Positions 1-7,729 are shown, numbered from the stretch's first letter. The stretch is DNA of 46,975 nt from Mogibacterium sp. (GCA_017431685.1 JAFRKO010000011.1:1-46975); one strand, 5' to 3'. The notes: generated by a model from the sequence alone, not told the origin. Numbers and translations: made by a program.

Positions 1-91
1 CAATTGTTCCGAAGCCCCCCGATTGACCGGAAAGATACTCTAAAACTACTTTGAGCCTAAACTCATCTGAATACTTTCTTTTTCGTGACAT
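1..91 (-). CDS. IS3-family transposase OrfA, N-terminal part (truncated by window edge)
   Basis: The ATG is at 91-89 on the minus strand, preceded by AAAGGGG with 7 nt spacing. The 30 visible residues begin MSRKRKYSDEFRLKVVLEYL, which matches the opening of the IS3/IS911 OrfA helix-turn-helix domain (K-Y-S/T-x-E-F-K/R-x-x-V-V). In the family this protein binds the IS ends, and -1 frameshifting into OrfB gives the active DDE transposase. The rest of the gene lies left of base 1, so whether it is intact is unknown. Confidence 0.78.
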   Translation of the reverse strand, partial: MSRKRKYSDEFRLKVVLEYLSGQSGGFGTI

Positions 92-96
92 AACAA

Positions 97-133
97 AACC
101 CCTTTCGTCAGATTTTGTCTAACAAAAGGGGTT
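97..133 (-). promoter_or_regulatory. Hairpin that can sequester the transposase ribosome binding site
   Basis: A 9-bp perfect stem pairs 97-105 with 125-133 (AACCCCTTT with AAAGGGGTT), and the inner bases can extend it. On the minus strand the right arm is the Shine-Dalgarno AAAGGGG of orfA and the left arm is part of the IS terminal repeat. Transcripts entering from outside carry both arms. A transcript started inside the arm would lack the blocking half. The pairing is seen; the regulatory role is inferred from other IS elements. Confidence 0.5.
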
Positions 134-179
134 CACTTCATAAGCACCAGGAGCTTTTTAGTTTATGTCACGGCTTCTT

Positions 180-1691
180 TTATTTCTTTACTACTTTTCT
201 TGCTGTTTTAATTGCCTTTTCTGAGCAGACCAGTCTGCACAGATGACATCCTACGCACTTGCTGCCTACAAGAATAGGCTTGCGGGTCTCAAAGTCGAAT
301 TTGATGGCCTGATGGCCGCCGTCCATGCACGATATATAGCATCTGCCGCAGCCGTTGCAGAGCTCATAGTCAAATACAGGGAACAGTATGGTATCTCTTT
401 CAATGCTGTGATGGTCCACTACCGTGTCTGCCGCAGCGCCTATGAGATCCTTAACCGAAAAGATTCCTTTGCATTTCATGTATTCCTCAAGACCATTGAT
501 CATGTCGTCGATGATCCTGTATCCGTACTGCATTACAGCAGTCGTTATCTGCAGGCTCCCGGAACCGAGAAGTATGAACTCAAGCGCATCGCGCCAGGTC
601 TCTATTCCTCCCATACCGCTTATGTGCAAGCCGCCAAGCTCTTTGCATCTGGAGAGATCGGAGATGAATCTGAGAGCTATCGGCTTTACCGCGTTGCCCG
701 AATACCCGCCTACGATGGATTTGCCACTTACGGCAGGCTCCGCCACGAGAGTATCGATATCAACGCCGGTGATGGAGTTGATAGTATTGATGGCAGCGAT
801 ACCGTCAGCACCTCCGCGTTTAGCGGCGAGTGCTATCGGAACCATATCCGTGATGTTCGGTGTGAGCTTTGCAAGCACCGGAAGCTTCGTACCTGCCTTT
901 GTGGCCCTTGTGAACTTCTCAACCAGCTCAGGGGACTGACCTATCGTAACTCCCAGATCATCGTCTTCCATGTTAGGGCACGAGAAGTTACATTCGATCA
1001 CTGAAGCACCGGCCTTTTCACATTTAGCCGCCAGATCCGTCCACTCCTGCTCATTCTGTCCCATGATAGAGGCTATGATCACCTTTGTAGGGAATTCCTC
1101 TTTCAGCTTTTCGAAGATCTGCATGTTCTCTTCAACGCTGTGGTCAGAAAGCTGCTCTATGTTCTTGAATCCGCAGAACGCATTTGAATGATGTCTGATC
1201 GCAGAGAATCTTGGGGAAGTCTCGTGCTGAGGAAAGCTGCAGATAGTCTTGAAAGAAGCTCCTGCCCATCCGGCTTCAAAAGCGCGCTTGCACATGTCAT
1301 ATGAGCTTGCGACTACCGACGATGACAGAAGGAAAGGGTTCTCAAGCTTAATACCGCAGATATCCGTAGAGAGATCCACATGATCGATTTTTTCTTCAGG
1401 AAGGACCCAGGCATCCCTCTTCACCTGCATCAGTATTTCCCGGATATTGACCGGAAGCCTGGTATCGCTGTGCACGCAGACCTTTTCGCATGGAGCGTTG
1501 CAGTAGGTGCAGTCGCAGCTCAGTTTGTTGACTGCTCCGATATAATTTCTGAAGTACAAGGACTTTAGGATGTTGCCTATATCAGCGTGCTGAGGACAGG
1601 CTCCAGTGCATGGCGGATCAATGCAGAGCAAACACTTGCTTACCTCGGACTTATCAAAAGCCGCTGCATATTTTTGACTGTTATGTTCCAT
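180..1691 (-). CDS. preA: PreA-like dihydropyrimidine dehydrogenase with fused N-terminal Fe-S domain
   Basis: The 503-aa cytosolic Fe-S flavoprotein has three parts. Residues 1-105 hold nine cysteines (20, 23, 28, 32, 59, 61, 64, 68, 72) in the pattern of domain I of dihydropyrimidine dehydrogenase, normally found in PreT. Residues about 108-400 form the FMN-binding dihydroorotate-dehydrogenase barrel (FSCPN, AKLTPN, GGADGI, GYSGNAVKPIALR). Residues 445-455 and 479-489 carry two CxxCxxCxxxC 4Fe-4S motifs. The FAD/NADPH domains that link these parts in animal enzymes or sit in bacterial PreT are missing, and no preT lies next door. Family members reduce uracil or thymine; substrate and electron donor here are open. 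GGAGGTGA lies 7 nt before the ATG. The gene is transcribed towards the IS end. Confidence 0.85.
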   Translation of the reverse strand: MEHNSQKYAAAFDKSEVSKCLLCIDPPCTGACPQHADIGNILKSLYFRNYIGAVNKLSCDCTYCNAPCEKVCVHSDTRLPVNIREILMQVKRDAWVLPEEKIDHVDLSTDICGIKLENPFLLSSSVVASSYDMCKRAFEAGWAGASFKTICSFPQHETSPRFSAIRHHSNAFCGFKNIEQLSDHSVEENMQIFEKLKEEFPTKVIIASIMGQNEQEWTDLAAKCEKAGASVIECNFSCPNMEDDDLGVTIGQSPELVEKFTRATKAGTKLPVLAKLTPNITDMVPIALAAKRGGADGIAAINTINSITGVDIDTLVAEPAVSGKSIVGGYSGNAVKPIALRFISDLSRCKELGGLHISGMGGIETWRDALEFILLGSGSLQITTAVMQYGYRIIDDMINGLEEYMKCKGIFSVKDLIGAAADTVVDHHSIERDTILFPVFDYELCNGCGRCYISCMDGGHQAIKFDFETRKPILVGSKCVGCHLCRLVCSEKAIKTARKVVKK

Positions 1692-1787
1692 GAATCATTC
1701 ACCTCCATGATGACGGGGCAGATCATTTATAATTGTTACCCTTATATTACAACATAAAGACGGCTGTTATGAAGAAAAAACGTATGA

Positions 1788-1793
1788 TATACT
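1788..1793 (+). promoter_or_regulatory. Possible -10 box for the SDR gene
   Basis: TATACT lies 45 bp before the start codon of the rightward dehydrogenase gene, in the AT-rich divergent spacer. The corresponding -35 (TGTTAT at 17-bp spacing) is poor, so this is a weak call. Confidence 0.3.
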
Positions 1794-1838
1794 CCGAATA
1801 AGGATATTGGAGATAAATAAAACACGGAAATACTGAAT

Positions 1839-2657
1839 ATGAAAAAGAATCTGTACGGAAAAAATGTATTTGTGACCGGAGCGTCATCCGGTATTGGCAG
1901 AGCATGCGCGCTGATGTTTGCCAGAAACGGCTGCGATGTCACAGGCGTTTCGAGACATACTGAAGAGAAAACTGAGAGCTTTGACGGAGGCGGAAGCCTG
2001 ACTCTCAGAAAGCTGGACGTCACCGATGAGGCTGCAACAAAGGCGTTCATTGAGGGGCTCCCGGAAGTCGACATAGCGGTTCTTTGCGCGGGGATGGGAG
2101 TAGCCGGACCGGCAGAGACAGCTCCCTCCGGACTTACCAGAAAGCAGATGGAGGTAAACTACTTCGGCACACTCAATGCTGCACAGCCGTGCCTCAGCAG
2201 GATGCGCGCTCAGGGCAGCGGCCTCCTGATAATAATCGGTTCCATCGCGGGAAGGGTATCAATCCCTATGCAGAGCCAGTACTCCGCGAGCAAGTATGCG
2301 CTCGAAGCATTCACCGATGCGGTACGCATGGAAATGAAGCAGTACGGTGTCAAAGCCTGCATAATCGAGCCGGGTGACACAAAGACCGGCTTCACGGCGG
2401 CAAGAGAGACACAGGAGACCGGAGGCGCCGGATACGGCAGCATTCTGGAGAAGAGTGTCGCAAAGATGGCTTCAGACGAGCAGAACGGCAGATCGCCTGA
2501 CAGTGTAGCAAAGGCGGCACTCGCGCTGGCTGCAAGAAAAAACCCTCCGGCAAGAGTACCGGTAGGACTTGATTACAAAGCACTCATGCTGCTTCTGCGT
2601 GTGCTGCCAGACAGAAGCAAGGAATTCATACTCAGAAAACTATATCTTCCGAAGTGA
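1839..2657 (+). CDS. Short-chain dehydrogenase/reductase
   Basis: The 272-aa NAD(P)-dependent oxidoreductase has a classical SDR Rossmann fold. The cofactor loop TGASSGIGRA is near residue 14. CAGMG corresponds to the NNAG position. A catalytic Ser sits in IIIGSIAG, with Tyr and Lys in YSASK. The region after the catalytic motif is IEPGDTKTGF, where many SDRs have a PG motif. The substrate cannot be told from sequence. It is divergent from the PreA-like gene and followed by its own hairpin, so it is probably monocistronic. The ribosome binding site is weak (GGAAA before the ATG). Confidence 0.85.
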   Translation: MKKNLYGKNVFVTGASSGIGRACALMFARNGCDVTGVSRHTEEKTESFDGGGSLTLRKLDVTDEAATKAFIEGLPEVDIAVLCAGMGVAGPAETAPSGLTRKQMEVNYFGTLNAAQPCLSRMRAQGSGLLIIIGSIAGRVSIPMQSQYSASKYALEAFTDAVRMEMKQYGVKACIIEPGDTKTGFTAARETQETGGAGYGSILEKSVAKMASDEQNGRSPDSVAKAALALAARKNPPARVPVGLDYKALMLLLRVLPDRSKEFILRKLYLPK

Positions 2658-2665
2658 TCAGATAG

Positions 2666-2693
2666 AGTGCCGCAGATCATCTGCGGCACTGTT
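2666..2693 (+). terminator. Terminator hairpin after the SDR gene
   Basis: A 12-bp perfect stem (AGTGCCGCAGAT / ATCTGCGGCACT) starts 9 bp after the SDR stop and is followed by GTTTC. The short U-run makes it a moderate intrinsic terminator. Confidence 0.6.
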
Positions 2694-2760
2694 TCATATG
2701 CCTGTGATCCATGTCTGTTACCGTCCTCTCTGATAGTAACGACATTCTTTCACAGACACG

Positions 2761-2769
2761 TGCTATAAT
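2761..2769 (+). promoter_or_regulatory. Extended -10 promoter of the twelve-gene run
   Basis: TGCTATAAT is an exact extended -10 element, 35 bp before the first gene of the run (ATG at 2804). The same 9-mer occurs before three other rightward units in the window. No good -35 is visible, which is usual when the TGn extension is present. Confidence 0.6.
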
Positions 2770-2803
2770 AGATGGCGAAGTGGTAAAATCATGGAGGTCC
2801 CGG

Positions 2804-3166
2804 ATGAGACTCAAAAACTTCCTGATAGTCGTAAAAGACATAGACAGAGCGAAGCAGTTCTACCATGATCTGTTCGGATTTGAAGTGCTCGTCGATTTCG
2901 ACGGCAACATGATACTCACTGACGGACTGGTGCTGCAGGAGGAGAAGTACTGGAAGGAGTTCCTGCAGAGGAATGTGATACCCGAGAACAACTCCAGCGA
3001 GCTCTACTTTGAGGAGAGCGATATTGAAGCTTTCGTCGATAAGCTGGAGCGCCTATATCCGGATGTGAAATATGTCAACAGGATGATGACTCACTCCTGG
3101 GGGCAGACTGTCGTCAGATTTTATGATCCGGACGGCAACCTGATAGAAGTCGGTACACCGGTTTAG
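2804..3166 (+). CDS. VOC-family (glyoxalase/bleomycin-resistance fold) protein
   Basis: The protein is 120 aa. The start is set at ATG 2804 because GGAGG lies 6 nt before it, the promoter -10 box lies inside the longer frame, and the fold begins at MRLKNFLIVV. The beta-alpha-beta-beta-beta modules show in VKDIDRAKQFYHDLFGFEV and RFYDPDGNLIEVG. In the VOC superfamily these modules build a metal site for glyoxalase, dioxygenase or resistance functions. The C-terminal Glu of NLIEVG is a usual metal ligand. The specific reaction is unknown. It is the first gene of the rightward run. Confidence 0.8.
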   Translation: MRLKNFLIVVKDIDRAKQFYHDLFGFEVLVDFDGNMILTDGLVLQEEKYWKEFLQRNVIPENNSSELYFEESDIEAFVDKLERLYPDVKYVNRMMTHSWGQTVVRFYDPDGNLIEVGTPV

Positions 3167-3180
3167 AGGAGGCTCATGCG

Positions 3181-3474
3181 ATGGCTGACGGCAAATGGGT
3201 AATGACGGAGGAAGATTCAAAGAGGGTCGATCTTACACACGGCGGTTCAGGCCTGCAGAATCTGCATGACCTTCCGAACTACGGGCAGCACAGGGCTGTT
3301 GACGACCGTGACGGAAGAGCGGCTTCAAAGTGCGCTTTCTGCGGCTCCGGCGATCTTCAGTCGGGCTTCGGCGGTTTCGGAGATGGCTTCGGATACAAGT
3401 CGTTCAAGTGCAGAGCCTGCGGCGGCACGACTGACTTCGTTTATAAGGATGAAACTGGAAAGTACTTCAGATAA
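3181..3474 (+). CDS. Small zinc-ribbon protein of unknown function
   Basis: The 97-aa soluble protein begins at an ATG 8 nt after AGGAGG, 14 bp behind the VOC gene. The N-terminal half is polar and has no recognised domain. The C-terminal half has two CxxC pairs (CAFCGSGD and CRACGG), spaced as in a zinc ribbon, with a glycine- and phenylalanine-rich linker between them. Such ribbons bind nucleic acid or proteins. No named family is recognised. It ends 7 bp before trmL, so the two are probably translationally coupled. Confidence 0.7.
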   Translation: MADGKWVMTEEDSKRVDLTHGGSGLQNLHDLPNYGQHRAVDDRDGRAASKCAFCGSGDLQSGFGGFGDGFGYKSFKCRACGGTTDFVYKDETGKYFR

Positions 3475-3481
3475 CAGATAA

Positions 3482-3952
3482 ATGGCAATACACATAGTAC
3501 TCGTAGAACCGGAAATACCGCCCAATACGGGCAACATAGCCAGAACAGCTGCTGCGACAGACAGCGTACTGCATCTGGTAAAACCGCTGGGATTCAGTCT
3601 GGATGAAAAGAGTTTAAGACGGGCCGGTCTTGACTACTGGCCTTATGTAAAACTTGAGATCCACGAAAGCCTTGAAGAGTTTCTTAAGAAGTATGACGGC
3701 AGAAGAATGTGGCTTTCGACTACAAAGGGCGACAGGCTCTACACGGAAGCGGACTTCAGGGATGAGGACATGATACTCTTTGGCAGGGAAACTGCCGGCC
3801 TGCCAAAGGCCTTTATCGAAGCGAATAAAGAACGGGCGATACGGATACCGATGAGCAGCGATACACGTCTCAGATCGTTCAACCTCTCCAACGCCGCAAA
3901 CATAGTGCTCTTTGAGGCGCTGAGGCAGCTGGACTTTCCGGGACTGGAATAA
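3482..3952 (+). CDS. trmL: tRNA (cytidine/uridine-34-2'-O)-methyltransferase TrmL
   Basis: The 156-aa SPOUT-class methyltransferase has the usual TrmL length. It opens with HIVLVEPEIPPNTGNIART, the family signature with the catalytic Arg region. LFGRETAGLP and IPMSSDTRLRSFNLSNAANI form the trefoil knot that binds S-adenosylmethionine. In E. coli TrmL methylates the wobble nucleotide of tRNA-Leu species. No clear Shine-Dalgarno precedes the ATG. The upstream stop is only 7 bp away, so initiation by coupling is likely. Confidence 0.93.
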   Translation: MAIHIVLVEPEIPPNTGNIARTAAATDSVLHLVKPLGFSLDEKSLRRAGLDYWPYVKLEIHESLEEFLKKYDGRRMWLSTTKGDRLYTEADFRDEDMILFGRETAGLPKAFIEANKERAIRIPMSSDTRLRSFNLSNAANIVLFEALRQLDFPGLE

Positions 3953-3978
3953 TAACTATAATAATGGGAGGAATAGCC

Positions 3979-4125
3979 ATGAAAAAGTTTAACGCAGAAT
4001 ATTTCAGTGACTGGGATTATAAAAAGCATGCAAGATTCTGCACCGCACTTTATCTCGCGTTGTATGCTTTCGATATGACATTTTCGTACTTCATCATTAA
4101 AAAGGTGGCTAAGAAGGTTTTATAA
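3979..4125 (+). CDS. 48-aa single-pass membrane protein
   Basis: This small gene lies between trmL and the C-GCAxxG-C-C gene. GGGAGG lies 8 nt before ATG 3979. The TAA stop shares its last A with the ATG of the next gene, which is strong evidence of real translation and coupling. The polar N-terminus (MKKFNAEYFSDW) is followed by one hydrophobic stretch at about residues 20-40 and a lysine-rich tail (IIKKVAKKV) suggesting a cytoplasmic C-terminus. No family is recognised. Confidence 0.65.
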   Translation: MKKFNAEYFSDWDYKKHARFCTALYLALYAFDMTFSYFIIKKVAKKVL

Positions 4126-4565
4126 TGAATAGACAGGATAGGGCAGAAGAACTGTTCAGAAAAGGGTATAATTGCTGTCAGTCGGTATTCGCTGCGTTCT
4201 CGGATGTGCTTGGCATGTCTGTTGAAGAAGCGGCAAAGATAGCCAGCCCGTTCGGCGCCGGCTTCGGCAAACTGAGAGAGGTATGCGGCGCTGTGAGCGG
4301 AATGACTCTCGCAGCCGGATATCTGAAGGGCTATGATGATCCGTCGGACTATGAGAGCAAAAAAGAGCTGTACAGGCTAATACAGAACATGTGCGCGGAG
4401 TTTAAGGAGCATGAAGGCACTATCATATGCAGAGATCTGCTCGGCCTGAAAGAGGGAGAAGATCTTGCGGAGCCATCAGTACGTACAGAGGAATATTATC
4501 AGAGCAGACCGTGCATAGGCGCATGCAGAACGGCAGCCGGGATCGCTGAGAAATACCTTCTGTAG
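4125..4565 (+). CDS. C-GCAxxG-C-C family protein
   Basis: The 146-aa protein has the cysteine layout of the C_GCAxxG_C_C family: a CC pair at residues 17-18 (YNCCQSV), CGAVSG near residue 54, then single cysteines near NMC, IIC and RPCIGAC. The family is common in anaerobes and is often linked to redox or membrane-transport genes, but its reaction is not established. The start codon overlaps the stop of the 48-aa membrane protein, so the two are made together and might act as a pair. Confidence 0.85.
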   Translation: MNRQDRAEELFRKGYNCCQSVFAAFSDVLGMSVEEAAKIASPFGAGFGKLREVCGAVSGMTLAAGYLKGYDDPSDYESKKELYRLIQNMCAEFKEHEGTIICRDLLGLKEGEDLAEPSVRTEEYYQSRPCIGACRTAAGIAEKYLL

Positions 4566-4618
4566 CAGCTGAAAAGCGGATGGGATAACGATTTTGTAAA
4601 CAACAAGAGGATAATCGA

Positions 4619-5185
4619 ATGGCAACTGAAGAACAGACAAAGACATTGGAATATATCGACGGATATACCGATGAGATAACAGACGAGCTGTCGGAAGAGG
4701 GGGGAACGGCTGAAGCAAAGGTGCCGGAAAAAGAGATCAAGTACGATGTCGATCTCGAGAACAACATCGAGTTCGAAGTCGAGACAGAACCGGCTCCTCA
4801 GCCTGAGCAACAGCCTTACGAGGAGACTGTCACCGAGACAGTAACCGAAGAGGTCACCTATGGTCCGGACTATAACAGACGCTATGGCTATGACCGTGGT
4901 TATGGCTATGATCGCGGCTATGGTTACAACCGCGGCAGAAAAGCCTACAGAAGATGCAACAAGCACATCTTTACATGGATTTTCTCGTTTGTGCTTGGCA
5001 TTTATGGCGTAGACAGGTTTGCCCGCGGCCAGATAGGTCTCGGACTGCTAAAGATGATGACATTCGGAGGCTTCGGCATGTGGTATATGGCCGACCTTAT
5101 CGTAGCGATTCTGGAGTCATATGTCGGACCTTACCGGGATCAGGAAGACCTGGAATTCGATCAGTATGGAAGATACACCTATTAG
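4619..5185 (+). CDS. TM2-domain membrane protein with acidic and Y-G-rich N-terminal region
   Basis: Of 188 residues, about 1-80 are strongly acidic and low complexity (many E, T, V). Residues about 85-107 are a short tandem Y-G-Y-[DN]-R-G repeat. The C-terminal part is a TM2 domain of two transmembrane helices joined by a short turn containing G-x-Y-G-x-D-R-F and a GL-G-LLKMMTFGG motif. TM2 proteins of bacteria are small membrane proteins of unknown role. The start follows AGAGG. The long charged N-terminus probably faces the cytoplasm. Confidence 0.85.
   Translation: MATEEQTKTLEYIDGYTDEITDELSEEGGTAEAKVPEKEIKYDVDLENNIEFEVETEPAPQPEQQPYEETVTETVTEEVTYGPDYNRRYGYDRGYGYDRGYGYNRGRKAYRRCNKHIFTWIFSFVLGIYGVDRFARGQIGLGLLKMMTFGGFGMWYMADLIVAILESYVGPYRDQEDLEFDQYGRYTY
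4879..4936 (+). repeat. Coding tandem repeat, three approximately 18-bp units (YGYDRG)
   Basis: Three imperfect units of about 18 bp encode Y-G-Y-[DN]-R-G inside the TM2 protein gene. The units differ mainly at codon third positions, so the repeat is kept at protein level and is not a fresh slippage product. Confidence 0.7.
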
Positions 5186-5201
5186 GGAGGAGATTGGGAT
5201 A

Positions 5202-5771
5202 ATGCTTACACTTGAAAGAGCAAAGGAACTTAACGATGCAGTAGTGACTGAAGATCATCTCAGGCTTCATGCACTTAACGTTATGGCAGCTATGGGCGCT
5301 ATGGCCGAGCACTTCGGAGAAGACAAGGAACACTGGATGGCTGTCGGATATCTTCACGACTACGATTATGAGCAGTATCCGGATGAGCACCTTCTGCACA
5401 CAGAACAGCCTCTGCTCGACGCAGGAGTCGATCCTGAAGACGTACGCGCGATACTTGCGCACGGCTATGGACTTATCAACGATATCGAACCGCTCACCAA
5501 TATGGAAAAGTCGCTCTATACAGTCGATGAGCTTACGGGAATAATACAGGCATACGCCATTCTCAGGGGAGAGGGCATCATCGGCATGCAGGCGAAGGGC
5601 TTTATGAAGAGGTTCAAGGACAAGAGGTTCGCCGCCAAGTGCGACCGCGAGCTTATAAAGGACGGCTGCGCACGCCTCGGCATGGAGCTCCGCGATGTTG
5701 CAGAGATCTGCATCAGAGGCATGGAGGAGCATGCGGAGGAGCTCGGCCTGACGGGAAAGCCTGAAGAATAA
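5202..5771 (+). CDS. HD-domain protein (predicted phosphohydrolase)
   Basis: The protein is 189 aa from ATG 5202. This start is preferred over longer in-frame ones because GGAGGAG lies 9 nt before it, directly after the TM2 gene's stop. HD-superfamily metal ligands are visible: His in LRLHALNVMAA, the HD pair in VGYLHDYDY, and further His in HLLHTEQ and ILAHGYG. Such proteins are metal-dependent phosphohydrolases, often on nucleotides. The substrate is unknown. It sits within the rightward run with 16-bp spacing on both sides. Confidence 0.85.
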   Translation: MLTLERAKELNDAVVTEDHLRLHALNVMAAMGAMAEHFGEDKEHWMAVGYLHDYDYEQYPDEHLLHTEQPLLDAGVDPEDVRAILAHGYGLINDIEPLTNMEKSLYTVDELTGIIQAYAILRGEGIIGMQAKGFMKRFKDKRFAAKCDRELIKDGCARLGMELRDVAEICIRGMEEHAEELGLTGKPEE

Positions 5772-5786
5772 TAAAGGGACGCTGGA

Positions 5787-6686
5787 ATGGACAATAACAG
5801 GAAGGGCGCATTGCTGATCATACTGGCCGGTACCTGCTGGGGTGTGATCAGCATCTTCATAAATTACCTTTCTGCAGCCGGTCTGGGCGAAATGCAGATA
5901 TCGTTTCTGCGTCAGCTTTTTGCTGCCCTTGTGTTCTGCACGGTCATTTTTATCAGCGACCGCTCCAGGTTCAGGATACCTTTAAAAGACCTCTGGCTCA
6001 TAATGCTTGTGGGACTTATCAACGGCGTGGTGTTCAACTTTTTGTATTTCTATACGATAATCAACAGCCGGGCGTCGATCGCCGTGGTGCTGCTTTACAC
6101 TTCGCCGGTGTTCGTGATCATACTTGCGAGGTTATTTTTTAAGGAGAAGATAACGGGATACAAAGCCATCGCCCTGGTAATGACTGTGGTGGGATGCCTG
6201 TTTGTCACCGGAGTGATAGGAGAGGGCTATACTCCTCCGCCGGTCGCCATACTTACAGGTGTGCTGACGGGGCTGTCCTATGCGCTCAACAATATCATGA
6301 CAAGCGCAGCTGTAAAGAAAAACGATCCGCAGACAGTAACCATGTATACATTGCTGTTCAGCTTCCTGTTCCTGATACCGTTCAGCGGATGGAGCAGTCT
6401 GACATCTCTGTGCAGGGCAAACCCGATGATACTGGCAGTCGCGTTCCTCATGTGTCTGGTAACTGCTGTGCTGGCACAGTATTTCTTCTCGGTGGGGCTC
6501 AAGCTTATAGAAAGCGGCAAAGCTGCCATCTACGGGGCCACTGAACCTATAGTCGGATCGCTGGTCGGAATCCTGATATTCCATGAGGAATCAAATTTCA
6601 TGAAGATAGCAGGCATCATAATGGTCATAGCGGCGATATTGCTGATCGGGAAAAGCGATGCAGATAAAGGGGAGGATGCGAAATGA
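5787..6686 (+). CDS. EamA-family (DMT) transporter
   Basis: The 299-aa integral membrane protein has about ten hydrophobic helices arranged as two EamA repeats, each ending in the usual P-x-x-x-x-L-x-G-x-L-x-F/E-E pattern (second copy: ATEPIVGSLVGILIFHEE). Members export amino acids or other metabolites. The substrate cannot be assigned. The stop overlaps the next start by 4 bp (ATGA), so it is co-translated with the Ca2+/H+ antiporter. Confidence 0.9.
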   Translation: MDNNRKGALLIILAGTCWGVISIFINYLSAAGLGEMQISFLRQLFAALVFCTVIFISDRSRFRIPLKDLWLIMLVGLINGVVFNFLYFYTIINSRASIAVVLLYTSPVFVIILARLFFKEKITGYKAIALVMTVVGCLFVTGVIGEGYTPPPVAILTGVLTGLSYALNNIMTSAAVKKNDPQTVTMYTLLFSFLFLIPFSGWSSLTSLCRANPMILAVAFLMCLVTAVLAQYFFSVGLKLIESGKAAIYGATEPIVGSLVGILIFHEESNFMKIAGIIMVIAAILLIGKSDADKGEDAK

Positions 6687-7729
6687 AATATCTCAACATA
6701 TTGCTGATTTTCATACCGGTGACGATATACGGAAAAATAGCGGGATTCTCAGATTCTATGCTTTTCATCTTCAGCGCGCTCGCTATCATTCCTCTGGCGG
6801 GAGTGATGGGCAAAAGCACTGATGATATCGCCTGTTTCTGCGGACAGAAAATAGGCGGTCTGCTGAATGCTACGTTCGGTAATGCGACAGAGCTCATAAT
6901 CGCCTTCGTAGCCATGAAGGAGGGCCTGTTCGACGTTGTTAAGGCTTCGCTTGCAGGTTCCGTGATAGGCAATATCCTGCTGGTGCTCGGCATGTCGATG
7001 CTGGCGGGCGGTATAAGGCATAAGATACAGAAATTCAATATCCATTCGATTAACATTACATCGAGCATGCTTCTGTTTTCAGTGCTGGGCCTTGGCATAC
7101 CGGCGATATTCACACACGCTCTGCCTGAGTCCAGTCTCACAACAGAATATGAGGGCTTCAGCGTTGTCGTCGCACTTCTGATGCTGCTGGTGTATGTGAT
7201 GCAGTTCGTGTTCACCTTTGTGACACATCGCGCTCTTTACGAAGATTCCGTGCCTGATGAAGAGGATCACAAAGACGCGAGCCTGCCGCGTGCAATCGTT
7301 ATGCTGATCGCTTCTACCGTTGCCATAGCTGTGATTTCTGAGATATTTGTCGGGACTGTTGAACCGATGGCTGAGAGCGCCGGACTCCACAAGACCTTCG
7401 TCGGAATCATACTGGTTCCTATAATCGGCAACGCTGCGGAACACTCATCAGCGATAATCATGGCGATGAAGGACAAGATGAATGCAGCGATCGAGATTGC
7501 TCTCGGTTCAAGTCTGCAGATCATACTGTTCGTGGTGCCTGTCCTGACACTGCTCAGCCTGTTATATACACCGATGAGTATCGTCTTTACGCCGTTTGAA
7601 CTGGTTGCGGTAACGGGTTCTGTGCTGATAGCGAACCGCGTTGCGTCAGACGGAGAGTCGAACTGGCTTGAAGGTCTTCAGCTTGTAACCGTATACATCA
7701 TGATAGGCGCGGCATTCTTCTTTGTTTAG
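6683..7729 (+). CDS. cax: Calcium/proton antiporter, CaCA superfamily (Cax)
   Basis: The 348-aa membrane protein of about eleven helices has both alpha repeats of cation/H+ exchangers. The first is GNATELIIAFVAMKEG followed by GSVIGNILLVLG. The second is GNAAEHSSAIIMAMKDK followed by ALGSSLQI. The paired acidic residues in GNATE and GNAAE are the transport site in characterised Cax proteins, which expel Ca2+ in exchange for H+. It begins inside the end of the EamA gene. Confidence 0.93.
   Translation: MKYLNILLIFIPVTIYGKIAGFSDSMLFIFSALAIIPLAGVMGKSTDDIACFCGQKIGGLLNATFGNATELIIAFVAMKEGLFDVVKASLAGSVIGNILLVLGMSMLAGGIRHKIQKFNIHSINITSSMLLFSVLGLGIPAIFTHALPESSLTTEYEGFSVVVALLMLLVYVMQFVFTFVTHRALYEDSVPDEEDHKDASLPRAIVMLIASTVAIAVISEIFVGTVEPMAESAGLHKTFVGIILVPIIGNAAEHSSAIIMAMKDKMNAAIEIALGSSLQIILFVVPVLTLLSLLYTPMSIVFTPFELVAVTGSVLIANRVASDGESNWLEGLQLVTVYIMIGAAFFFV

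Larger units (their letters stand above)
1..140 (-). mobile_element. 5' end of an IS3-family insertion sequence (partial)
   Basis: The terminal inverted repeat ends at base 140. Read on the minus strand it begins TGAAGTGAACCCC, which has the terminal 5'-TG and C-rich start usual for IS3-family (IS150-like) ends. Directly inside lies the start of an OrfA-type transposase gene that runs out of the window. Only one end is visible, so neither the target duplication nor the element length can be read. The end lies 40 bp past the stop codon of the neighbouring Fe-S dehydrogenase gene, which is therefore intact. Confidence 0.8.

Noticed and set aside
243-1004. 253-aa rightward ORF opposite the PreA-like gene
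   Set aside because: It lies fully antisense to a gene with clear Fe-S and FMN motifs, has no ribosome binding site and shows no recognisable protein.
4879-4936. Possible CRISPR or satellite repeat
   Set aside because: The units are contiguous, in frame and coding (YGYDRG), with no spacers.
5097-5732. 211-aa leftward ORF opposite the HD gene
   Set aside because: It is antisense to an HD-domain gene with good start signals; no domain is seen.
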